Position numbers and translations under genes: made by a program. Positions 1-5,244 of a stretch of DNA of 6,685 nt are shown here, one piece after another. The first letter of the stretch is position 1; each line of letters opens with the position of its first letter. This DNA comes from Methanosarcinales archaeon. Its GTDB lineage: Archaea; Halobacteriota; Methanosarcinia; Methanosarcinales; Methanogasteraceae. The notes under the pieces were generated by a model. That model saw only the letters and a program-made list of their open reading frames with translations. It searched no databases and had not been told where the DNA came from. The stretch covers positions 1-6,685 of the forward strand of contig DAOVGE010000140.1 in the NCBI GenBank assembly GCA_030672605.1, read 5' to 3'.

Positions 1-74
1 CACGTCCCCAACACATCGCGGACATAATTTATCTACGAGATGTTTCAACGCGAATTACCAAAGAGCCTGGATTT

Positions 75-233
75 TAACCACAAGATTACACAGATTTCCA
101 CAAGATTTCGAATATGCTCAATAACGTGTGGCAAACAGATAACCCCCAATCTGTGCAAATCAGTGGCTGATAAGGGTTTTTAGCCACAGATTAACGCTGA
201 TTCCACTGATTTTATCCACACGTTATTGAGCAT
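75..233. repeat. MITE-like palindrome with ACCACAGATT-type repeats
   Basis: An 18-base perfect inverted repeat pairs 114-131 (atgctcaataacgtgtgg) with 216-233. Inside it, shorter arms also pair: 148-155 with 185-192, and 157-166 with 203-212. The whole unit of about 120 bases can therefore fold into a long hairpin. Just outside and inside it are two stretches of the form 'taaccaca-gatt-acacagatt' (75-107 and 181-214). They resemble a short intergenic repeat type I remember from many bacterial and archaeal genomes. No transposase is present, so it is either a non-autonomous element or a plain intergenic palindrome. Confidence 0.65.
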
Positions 234-243
234 GTCAGTTTTT

Positions 244-329
244 ATCACGAACTCACGCGTTTGGACTAATGACACGAATCTATTCCGTTTTAACATCCGT
301 GAAATTCGTTCAAACGTGTCATTCGTGAT
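244..329. repeat. Imperfect inverted repeat of the ATTCGTG type
   Basis: The arm 244-279 (atcacgaactcacg...gacacgaat) is an imperfect reverse complement of 295-329 (atccgtgaaattcgtt...attcgtgat), leaving a loop of about 15 bases. The repeated core attcgtg/cacgaat is a motif I recall from dispersed intergenic repeats in prokaryotes. It lies immediately after the 114-233 palindrome, so the two form a composite repeat island upstream of the primase gene. Confidence 0.55.
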
Positions 330-455
330 CCCTAAGCGCTTAACGCCACACCAACACAATTCATCTACGAGACGCTTGCAATCGCGAATTACAGAGAGAG
401 CCAACATATTGCGCCAGTCTGTTCACGAATGCTTCGTGCCGGAGCAGAGCTTTTG

Positions 456-470
456 GGTGAATATAAAGAT
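456..470 (+). promoter_or_regulatory. Possible TATA box of priL
   Basis: The AT-rich stretch at 461-466 (atataa) is centred about 30 bases before the ATG at 494. An archaeal promoter at that spacing would start transcription almost on the start codon, giving a leaderless or near-leaderless mRNA. A weak ggtga at 456-460 is too far from ATG 485 or 494 to serve as a ribosome site and somewhat far from the TTG at 473. This is inference from spacing only. Confidence 0.35.
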
Positions 471-493
471 AGTTGCGCTCGAATATGCAACTG

Positions 494-1492
494 ATGGTGT
501 CCGATTCTCACCTTGCTGCATACCCTTTCACGTCTGACGCGACCGAACACGTAAGAGAGCTGGGCGTTGCAATCCCCGACCTCCTCCAGAAGCATGCGTA
601 TGGTCGCGCCCGTGCTCGTGGCAAGGAGCGGGTGATTCAGGCTATCGAGGGCAGGATTGAAAAGTCGACCGAAATTCGTCCGGAATTCGAACTTTTGTCA
701 TATCCGCTCGCCAGAATGATCGTATCGTGTGTGAACGACGACTATCTGATCCGCAGGTACGCTCTCGCAGAGGCGAAAGCTGTGCACGAGTCGCTCAAGG
801 CAGAATCGCGGGAATTTCTGACAGATATGGGGCGGGAGTTCGGGATGCGTCTCGATTTCTCTGATCGGGTATTCAGGCTGCATTTCACAGATTATGTCAG
901 GTACGCCCACCGTATGCACGATCCGGGCTGGAAACTGGTGAACCGGCAATTGCAGAGCGGATGGATCCGGCTCACGGAGCATGAGTTCAGACGGCTGCTC
1001 CAGGAGGCGATCAGCGATCGCATACAGCACGATCTGCCGCTCGAGGTCCCATCTGAGATTTGTGACTGGCTATCAGACTACATCAGTTCCGTAAAAGAGT
1101 CCCTCGGAGCGCGCAAGACCGAGTTTGAGATATCGGGCGAGGTCAGTCCGGGCGCATTTCCGCCGTGCATCGCTCAAGCGATCGCACAGCTTCAGCAGGG
1201 CGTCAATCTCCCGCATTCGGCGAGGTTTGCTGCCACATCGTTTCTGCTGAATATCGGCATGAGCGTGGACGAGGTTGTTGGAATCTTCGGCGGATCGCCG
1301 GACTTTGACGAATCCAGAACCAGATATCAGGTCGAGCACATCACAGGACACGAGTACACCGCACCCGGCTGTGACACGATGAGAACGTACGGGAACTGCG
1401 TCGGCGCAAACGAGCTCTGTGCAAGGATTTCGCATCCGCTCAACTACTACCGGATCAGGAAGAGGGCGGAGAAAAGGAGTTCGGGGGCATGA
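494..1492 (+). CDS. priL: DNA primase large subunit PriL, iron-sulfur
   Basis: This is the regulatory subunit of the archaeal/eukaryotic-type primase. It pairs with the catalytic subunit PriS to make the RNA primers that start DNA synthesis. From ATG 494 the product has 332 residues. The amino end reads LAAYPF shortly after the start, as in archaeal homologues, followed by a helical domain. The carboxy-terminal half holds four cysteines that fit the 4Fe-4S ligands: C225, C293, C302 and C309, around the strings PGCDTMRTYGNC and NELC. The segment HSARFAATSFLLNIGMS, before the second cysteine, is typical of this domain. In-frame starts at TTG 473 and ATG 485 are also possible. I prefer 494 because of the family's usual amino end and the TATA spacing. 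priS is not in the window, and no other replication gene lies beside it. GC is clearly higher than in the toxin-antitoxin genes downstream. Confidence 0.93.
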   Translation: MVSDSHLAAYPFTSDATEHVRELGVAIPDLLQKHAYGRARARGKERVIQAIEGRIEKSTEIRPEFELLSYPLARMIVSCVNDDYLIRRYALAEAKAVHESLKAESREFLTDMGREFGMRLDFSDRVFRLHFTDYVRYAHRMHDPGWKLVNRQLQSGWIRLTEHEFRRLLQEAISDRIQHDLPLEVPSEICDWLSDYISSVKESLGARKTEFEISGEVSPGAFPPCIAQAIAQLQQGVNLPHSARFAATSFLLNIGMSVDEVVGIFGGSPDFDESRTRYQVEHITGHEYTAPGCDTMRTYGNCVGANELCARISHPLNYYRIRKRAEKRSSGA

Positions 1493-1514
1493 TGATTGGT
1501 ATGGTGGTATGTGT

Positions 1515-1830
1515 TTAGCCGCTCAGCCGCACCCATATCATCAGGGGACTGTGCCCAAAGTCCATGGCTTGCGTCCGTGTCGCCAGCACCGCCATGAACT
1601 CGCACTGGGTCCCAAGCATACCCACGCCCTTGACCGTACACGACTTGTGCCGTGTTCTCCCGACATCCGGTCGTATCTGTGAAACCACGACATAATCCAG
1701 CCCCTCGGCTATGGGGAATATATTCCAATGAGTGTCCTGCGCAGCAGATCCCACCTGCCAGATTGATCAGACTTCAGATACCGCTCATGGTTCTTCTGAT
1801 TTTCGAGTTCACTCGATGTATGAGATATTC
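1515..1830 (-). pseudogene. Decayed 5'-truncated Cas6b fragment
   Basis: Read on the reverse strand, this matches the carboxy-terminal half of the Cas6b gene at 2591-3267. NHERYLKSD parallels NYGRYMKSD, LRRTLIG parallels LRRTLTG, GLDYVVVSQIR parallels GLDYVVASQIR, and GRTRHKSCTVKG parallels GRTRHRSCTVKG. The halves sit in different frames: LRRTLIG is in one, and from about 1726 the match continues as NIFPIAEGLDYVV in another, consistent with loss of one base. Near 1820 a further break precedes a weak match (LNISYIE). The amino-terminal half, including the catalytic histidines, is absent, and the vapB promoter region begins where it should lie. The glycine-rich end is also degraded (FGHSPLMIW where the other copy has LGKSVSRGF). 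Matching residues are about 70% in the conserved part, so this is an old or independently acquired copy. Certainly broken; Cas6b identity follows from the other copy. Confidence 0.8.
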
Positions 1831-1850
1831 AGAACCACGTGGCATATAGA

Positions 1851-1859
1851 AAATTATAT
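1851..1859 (+). promoter_or_regulatory. Possible TATA box of the vapBC-type pair
   Basis: The stretch aaattatat is AT-rich in a mixed-composition setting. A start site about 25-30 bases on would fall near 1880, just ahead of the GAGG ribosome site and the ATG at 1896. Spacing and composition are the only evidence. Confidence 0.35.
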
Positions 1860-1883
1860 GTAGCTTCAAACAATGTACATAAA

Positions 1884-1887
1884 GAGG
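1884..1887 (+). promoter_or_regulatory. Ribosome binding site fixing the antitoxin start
   Basis: GAGG lies 8 bases before ATG 1896. This supports that start over the upstream in-frame GTG at 1839, which has no such site and would lie ahead of the likely TATA box. Confidence 0.6.
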
Positions 1888-1895
1888 CAATATGG

Positions 1896-2096
1896 ATGAA
1901 CTTGATCAAAGCCAGAGTCGTGGATAACACACATTTGGAGCTCGAAAAGGAGATCGGAATACCTGAAAAAGATGTGCTCATAAAGATCATAAGATGGGGT
2001 GTGGTGGAATCTGCCGACGGCGCGTGGGGGTATGACGTAAATAGCAAAGACTTTGTTGAAGATCTGAGAAAATCAAAGAGATTAGATTGGATATGA
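1896..2096 (+). CDS. VapB-type antitoxin of a PIN-toxin pair
   Basis: A 66-residue protein starting MNLIKARVVDNTHLELEKEI. The opening, a basic strand followed by 'D-x-THLELE' and then 'IPE', resembles small archaeal antitoxins of the kind found before PIN-domain toxins (DUF104/AbrB-like VapB group). The rest is charged and includes a WGVVESADGAWGYD stretch and a short tail (KDFVEDLRKSKRLDWI) that could bind the toxin. The start is set by GAGG at 1884. The stop overlaps the toxin start by four bases (ATGA), the arrangement expected for coupled translation. The antitoxin role rests mainly on position and size; family assignment is moderate. An in-frame extension to GTG 1839 would give 85 residues but looks non-coding. 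Confidence 0.72.
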   Translation: MNLIKARVVDNTHLELEKEIGIPEKDVLIKIIRWGVVESADGAWGYDVNSKDFVEDLRKSKRLDWI

Positions 2097-2512
2097 ATCT
2101 TTTTATAGACACTTCCATTTTCGTTGACATCCTCAGAAAAGAGACAGTTGAGTCATCAAAACTTCTTTTTGACAGCATTCTTGAAGATAATGATGGTTTT
2201 ACATCCTCAATTGCCGTAGCTGAACTCAGTGTGGGTGCACACCTATCATATAGGTCAGATTCAATCGAAAAGACGATGGAGCTTTTATCCCTCATTTCTG
2301 TTATAAATCTAAATTATAAAATTGCATTTCATGGTGGGAAGATATATTCAGAACTTATCAGAAGGGGTTTGGAGATTGAACTGAATGATTGCTTGATCGC
2401 TGCAACTGGTTTGTCTGTTGGAATCACCGAGATTGTGACGAGGAACATTAATCATTTTGAACGAATTGACGGGATATATGCTACCACACCAGAAGATATT
2501 GGATTCGGATGA
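2093..2512 (+). CDS. vapC: VapC-type PIN-domain ribonuclease toxin
   Basis: A 139-residue PIN-domain protein. VapC toxins are metal-dependent RNases that cut tRNA or rRNA when their antitoxin is lost. The amino end MNLFIDTSIFVDIL carries the first catalytic aspartate (D6). E44 sits in VAELSVG, the second acidic site, and D99 in LNDCLIAATG, the third. The terminal motif TRNINHFERI (117-126) is the usual PIN TRN..F signature, with asparagine in places where some relatives have aspartate. Length is standard for the family and no frame break is visible. ATG 2093 overlaps the antitoxin stop; a TTG at 2087 would add only two residues. The gene is AT-rich compared with priL. It lies between two broken Cas6b copies and converges on the nearer one. 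Confidence 0.88.
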   Translation: MNLFIDTSIFVDILRKETVESSKLLFDSILEDNDGFTSSIAVAELSVGAHLSYRSDSIEKTMELLSLISVINLNYKIAFHGGKIYSELIRRGLEIELNDCLIAATGLSVGITEIVTRNINHFERIDGIYATTPEDIGFG

Positions 2513-2590
2513 ATGTAATGGTTTCGACCCTTGTTTTGCTGGATGTGCCATGCAACTCTCATCGATGGATTCGTATCTGAGGTTTATGCA

Positions 2591-3267
2591 TCAATACTGC
2601 TTTTTTGCACCCCTCATCCCCACAACCGCCCAAAACCCTCTCGACACCGACTTCCCGAGCCCCAGATAATTCGGAATCGAGAAATTCGCCATAAACTCGC
2701 ACATAATCCCGAGCATGTCAACGCCCTTGACCGTACACGACCTATGCCGAGTCCTGCCAATATCCAGCCGTATCTGCGAAGCCACAACGTAATCCAGTCC
2801 CTTCGCCATCGAGAGTATGTTTCCGGTGAGCGTCCGCCTGAGCTGATCCCGCTGATCTACCCGGTCAGACTTCATATATCGCCCATAATTCTTCTGATTC
2901 AATGCAAGCCACGGCGTTACGAACCGATAGCTCAGAATCTTATCCGAGATGCCGAAATCCTCCTTTTGCAGGACAACGCCCCTCTCAACGATCTCATAAG
3001 TGTGATCTCCAAGTCTTATATGATCGTACTGATCATAAATCTCTTTCAATACCTCGGCACCCTCGTTTATCCCATAACCGTAGGAGTGCCACCGATAATC
3101 TTGTACTGGATCTTCGGATACCTGTAGATCAGCTTACCGGCATCTGCATGCTGGTGCAGGAGTTCGTACTCTGTGAATTTGGTTGCGAAGAAGCCGCGGA
3201 GCTGGACTGCGGACTCTGTGATCGGGAGGGTGGATGCAAGGGTCAGGGTGAGGGTTTCGAGGGACAT
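2591..3267 (-). pseudogene. cas6b: CRISPR endoribonuclease Cas6b, one frameshift
   Basis: Cas6b cuts CRISPR precursor RNA in the repeat to make guide RNAs for type I-B systems. From ATG 3267 the first frame reads LRGFFATKF, then ELLHQHADAGKLIYRYPKIQYK, and stops at TAA 3067. The next frame carries on without loss as GINEGAEVLKEIYDQ to the stop at 2591. Adding one G to the GGG run near 3073 would rejoin them into about 225 residues, normal for the family. The two histidines H38 and H40 sit where I recall the catalytic pair of Methanococcus maripaludis Cas6b. The end keeps the glycine-rich LGLGKSVSRGF, followed by W where G is common. A GGGAG ribosome site lies 5 bases before the start. The gene is 33 bases downstream of the DUF2283 gene, on the same strand. 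So little decay suggests a recent lesion, an assembly error or, less likely, programmed frameshifting. Confidence 0.85.
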
Positions 3268-3300
3268 GGCTACTCCCGCGATGGTGGCGATACCAGATGC

Positions 3301-3507
3301 TCAGATGCTTAACACTTCGACAGGCACCGGCGTGTCTTTAGCTATCAACACATTCAACTTCTCAAAACCTATAACTCTTCCATTTTTATCCTTCTTCAAA
3401 ATAATCTCCTCTCCGGTTTCCTCTGATATCCACTCTTTCTCCGGATCGTCAAACCAGACATCGAGCGTGTTTGTGAGTCTGTTGAATACAACGCTTATCT
3501 TCTCCAT
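3301..3507 (-). CDS. DUF2283 family small protein, probable antitoxin
   Basis: A 68-residue protein with the DUF2283 pattern: FNRLTNTLDVWFDD near the amino end, then ISEETGEEIILKKDKNGRVIGFEKLNV, where the EE-T-EEI and GRVIGFE strings are the hallmarks. Such proteins are small beta-rich units of unproven function, often encoded next to DUF4258-type proteins, so an antitoxin or partner role is inferred. A strong ribosome site AGGAGGG (3517-3523 on the forward strand) lies about 10 bases before the ATG. The start overlaps the end of the upstream gene by 13 bases, implying co-transcription and perhaps coupling. Intact. Confidence 0.8.
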   Translation of the reverse strand: MEKISVVFNRLTNTLDVWFDDPEKEWISEETGEEIILKKDKNGRVIGFEKLNVLIAKDTPVPVEVLSI

Positions 3508-3854
3508 ATTTCATGTCCCTCCTTTATTCGATGGGTGATATATGTGGTGATCACAAATCCTTCTGTGCTGTTCACGACCACGCATATATGATATTGTTTC
3601 CCACCATACATAATCTGGCGGTAGAACAGGTAAACATTCTCATCCGTCCTGCTCTGGCGAATAATTTCCGGATATTTCAATGTCTCAACAACGCTTTCTT
3701 CTTTATCTCGCATGTATGGATGTTTTACTGTTGTGATGTAATTCCAGTACCTTTCAGAGACAGAGATGGGCATATTCAATGGGGTTTCTATCTCAAATTT
3801 GGTGGCTTCATTCGCCCCCAGCATCCGGATCGAAACATCATCGTTGAGACTCAC
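3495..3854 (-). CDS. DUF4258/PBECR-like protein, putative RNase toxin
   Basis: A 119-residue protein. Its features are YWNYITTVKHP (36-46), then YPEIIRQSRTDENVYLFYR (61-79), a strand pair YHICVVVN and the closing FVITTYITHRIKEGHEIW (100-117). This order, an 'x-KHP' strand, a 'P-x-x-IRQSR' turn, a 'YLFYR' strand and 'ITTY', matches the DUF4258/PBECR2 class, predicted RelE/BrnT-like nucleases often paired with DUF2283. Histidine 45 and arginines 66, 69 and 79 are candidate active residues. The start is GTG 3854, overlapping the hepT stop in a GTGA; GGAGG lies 4 bases before it. A later ATG (residue 11) is possible. RNase activity is inferred from family resemblance only. Confidence 0.7.
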   Translation of the reverse strand: MSLNDDVSIRMLGANEATKFEIETPLNMPISVSERYWNYITTVKHPYMRDKEESVVETLKYPEIIRQSRTDENVYLFYRQIMYGGKQYHICVVVNSTEGFVITTYITHRIKEGHEIWRR

Positions 3855-4261
3855 AGCTCCTCCAGCAATTCTTTCACAATCTTCTTAAATTCCATCAGAA
3901 CCCTCAAATCATTCTGGAGAATGCCATAGATCACATTCATGTCAAGTTCCCAGTATATGTGAACCAGAACGTTTCTAAAGCCAGCCAGATCTGAGAGATC
4001 GTTCGCAAGGTCTTCTGGTATCATCCGTTGCTCTTCGAGAATTTCAAACGTTTCCCGGTAGGTAGATGGTTTTCTAAGCCCCTTCTCGGCTATTATGTAG
4101 GTTGCGATATCAATCGCTGACTGGGTACTTATGAGCATGGCATGGAGTGCCATATTTCTCTTGTCCCGATCCATTCGCAACTCTTCAATCGATATATCCT
4201 GATATCGCCGCCAATCCTCCAAAGATTCGCTCAATTCTCTTAGATGGGATAGTATCCGCAT
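3851..4261 (-). CDS. hepT: HEPN-domain RNase toxin HepT (DUF86-like)
   Basis: A 136-residue all-helical HEPN protein. HepT toxins are RNases whose partner MntA silences them by adding AMP to a tyrosine. The signature is R96-x4-H101-x-Y103 in FRNVLVHIYWELD: arginine and histidine form the RNase site and Y103 fits the modified tyrosine. Preceding helices include LHAMLISTQSAIDIATYII (39-57), typical of DUF86. The ATG directly abuts the stop of mntA (TAAATG), with GAGG 6 bases before it, and its own stop overlaps the next gene. This is the standard MNT-HEPN gene pair, with all the key residues, so it is probably active. Confidence 0.9.
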   Translation of the reverse strand: MRILSHLRELSESLEDWRRYQDISIEELRMDRDKRNMALHAMLISTQSAIDIATYIIAEKGLRKPSTYRETFEILEEQRMIPEDLANDLSDLAGFRNVLVHIYWELDMNVIYGILQNDLRVLMEFKKIVKELLEEL

Positions 4262-4669
4262 TTAAACCCTCGCTAAAAACTTTTTATTTAGATATTCAGC
4301 AGTTGTTTGGAAATCAAGATAGTTTGAAATTGTTTCTGATTCATATTCTACGTTTTCAGTTCTATCTCTTAAAAATACCGCTTCACCTGTCTTCAAGACT
4401 TCGTACTGGAACTCAATTGGGGAATGATTCAAGATTTTCACATCGAATTCAAACCTCGGCTTTATTTGTCGTTCAAGTTCTCTTGCAACCCTCATCTCAA
4501 ATTTAAAGCTTGCATAAGGATTCAGTTCATTGGAAAGTAGTAGAGCAACGTCTATGTCATTGAAATCATCGTTATGGGCGTAAGAGCCAAAGACGTAAGC
4601 TGCACTCACGTAATCAAATTCGGATACGATCTTTCCTATCTCATCCATGACTTCTTTTTTGTTCGGCAT
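4262..4669 (-). CDS. mntA: MNT-domain nucleotidyltransferase antitoxin MntA
   Basis: A 135-residue minimal nucleotidyltransferase, antitoxin of the HEPN gene that abuts it. Relatives transfer AMP from ATP to a HepT tyrosine. The motif VFGSYAHNDDFNDIDVALL holds G28-S29 and the aspartates D38 and D40. The third acidic residue is D76 in FEFDVKILNHSP. The spacing between GS and DxD is 8 residues, two fewer than the GSX10DXD form described for MntA, and the usual arginine/glycine after GSYA is H-N. The carboxy end continues LKTGEAVFLRD, typical of the family. I chose ATG 4669 because an AGGA lies 8 bases upstream and the amino end fits relatives; an in-frame ATG at 4729 would add 20 residues (MKMTKMRPCEIRFTKEQDTK) with no ribosome site. 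No clear promoter is visible just upstream. Confidence 0.85.
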   Translation of the reverse strand: MPNKKEVMDEIGKIVSEFDYVSAAYVFGSYAHNDDFNDIDVALLLSNELNPYASFKFEMRVARELERQIKPRFEFDVKILNHSPIEFQYEVLKTGEAVFLRDRTENVEYESETISNYLDFQTTAEYLNKKFLARV

Positions 4670-4728
4670 TTTTGTGTCCTGTTCTTTAGTGAATCTAATT
4701 TCGCATGGTCGCATTTTTGTCATTTTCA

Positions 4729-4860
4729 TTAGAAGATCAGTACGCCCCCCTCGCCGGATACGAAACCAGTTTCTTTATCATACCAAGATTTCAATTCTTC
4801 ATGCGAGACGTAGCCGATTGCTGCATTTTCATCTACCAGAGGTTGTGCTTTGTCTTTCGC
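4729..4860 (-). other. Unidentified coding-like remnant
   Basis: One reverse-strand frame stays open from about 4952 to TAA 4729. Its downstream part, below about 4860, reads like protein, including DENAAIGYVSHEELKSWYDK and ETGFVSGEGGVLIF. It has no ATG of its own and lies in another frame from the Cas8b remnant just upstream. It could be a later part of cas8b joined by a deletion and frameshift, or the tail of another lost gene. I do not recognise it. Confidence 0.35.
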
Positions 4861-5132
4861 ACTTCTGTTATTCGTGGTGTTGGCGTTAGATCCGATCCTT
4901 TGGATGACCCGCGCTTGTAGAGATACTGCCCGATCTTTTATTTCGTGTATTCTTCATGCCTGACTCCGCCAAACTCGAATACATTCCCATTCTTGTTGAT
5001 GATTACTGCTAAAATGTGTTTGTAAGCAGGTGAACTTGCCGGATCTTCTACAATAATATCTACGGGGTCTTCCAGCTGCTTCCCTTCTTTCTGGAGGGCA
5101 TATTCCCCAATTGCTCTGATCGCCTCAATCAC
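4833..5132 (-). pseudogene. cas8b: Type I-B Cas8b (Csh1/TM1802) amino-terminal remnant
   Basis: Cas8b is the large subunit of the type I-B Cascade complex, which recognises the target's PAM. From GTG 5132 the frame reads MIEAIRAIGEYALQKEGK, then DPVDIIVEDP and a strand KHILAVIINKNGNVFEF, then EEYTK, all characteristic of the amino end of this family as I recall it. A TAA stop at 4938-4940 follows, but the same frame continues with KIGQYLYKRGSSKGSDLTPTP and RITE, the next conserved block, before TAG 4833. A nonsense mutation thus splits a block that is still recognisable. The remaining protein, normally several hundred residues, is missing; mntA begins about 160 bases on. The start is set by GGTGA at 5138-5142. 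The first 63 residues alone could not form a working subunit. Confidence 0.72.
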
Positions 5133-5137
5133 ACATA

Positions 5138-5142
5138 TCACC
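5138..5142 (-). promoter_or_regulatory. Ribosome binding site of the cas8b remnant
   Basis: On the reverse strand GGTGA lies 5 bases before GTG 5132, whose product begins MIEAIRAIG as in Cas8b relatives. The earlier in-frame GTG at 5141 overlaps this site and is therefore unlikely to be the start. Confidence 0.5.
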
Positions 5143-5179
5143 AGCGCATACGTATATGTTATCTCTCCACCCCACCCCG

Positions 5180-5188
5180 TATAAATCC
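5180..5188 (-). promoter_or_regulatory. Possible TATA box facing the cas8b remnant
   Basis: The reverse strand reads gatttatac here, an archaeal TATA-like sequence amid C/G-rich surroundings. Transcription would begin near 5155, about 20 bases before the GTG start. It may still drive the reverse-strand cluster. A second candidate (acatatac) lies at 5151-5158. Confidence 0.4.
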
Positions 5189-5213
5189 TCCCACCCCCAA
5201 CTCCCTGCGATGG

Positions 5214-5222
5214 ATTTATTAC
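5214..5222 (+). promoter_or_regulatory. Possible TATA box of the M24 peptidase gene
   Basis: The stretch atttattac lies about 27 bases before ATG 5245, and no Shine-Dalgarno sequence precedes that ATG (aatcaccc). The spacing fits a leaderless archaeal transcript beginning at the start codon. Confidence 0.45.
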
Positions 5223-5244
5223 GCAGCACCCAATTTAATCACCC

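Larger units (their letters stand above)
31..402. repeat. Imperfect direct repeat pair bounding an inserted repeat block
   Basis: The sequence at 31-67 (atctacgagatg...cgcgaattac...agagcc) returns in the same orientation at 363-402 with scattered substitutions and small indels, roughly four in five positions matching by eye. Between the copies lie two inverted-repeat blocks, described separately. The stretch 1-470 has no convincing gene: both strands have short open frames, but they run through the repeats and resemble no family I know. One explanation is that an ancestral segment was duplicated when the repeat block arose. Another is that both copies belong to a dispersed intergenic repeat family. 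Confidence 0.6.

Noticed and set aside
180..537. Small open frames on both strands before priL
   Set aside because: They run through the palindromes and direct repeats. Their hydrophilic products look like translated repeats.
1447..1728. Reverse-strand open frame of 93 codons next to priL
   Set aside because: It is an off-frame reading of the Cas6b fragment. The Cas6b-like residues lie in the neighbouring frame.
2591..3049. Separate intact gene starting at TTG 3049
   Set aside because: The match to Cas6b runs upstream of this codon in the same frame (GINEGAEV) and into the other frame, so it is the second half of one broken gene.
2531..3127. Forward-strand open frame of 198 codons
   Set aside because: It is antisense to the Cas6b gene, whose reverse translation has clear family motifs. 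The forward protein resembles nothing.
4647..4920. Forward open frames with hydrophobic runs, as if a small membrane protein
   Set aside because: They overlap the start of mntA and the cas8b remnant on the other strand and have no ribosome site or family motif.
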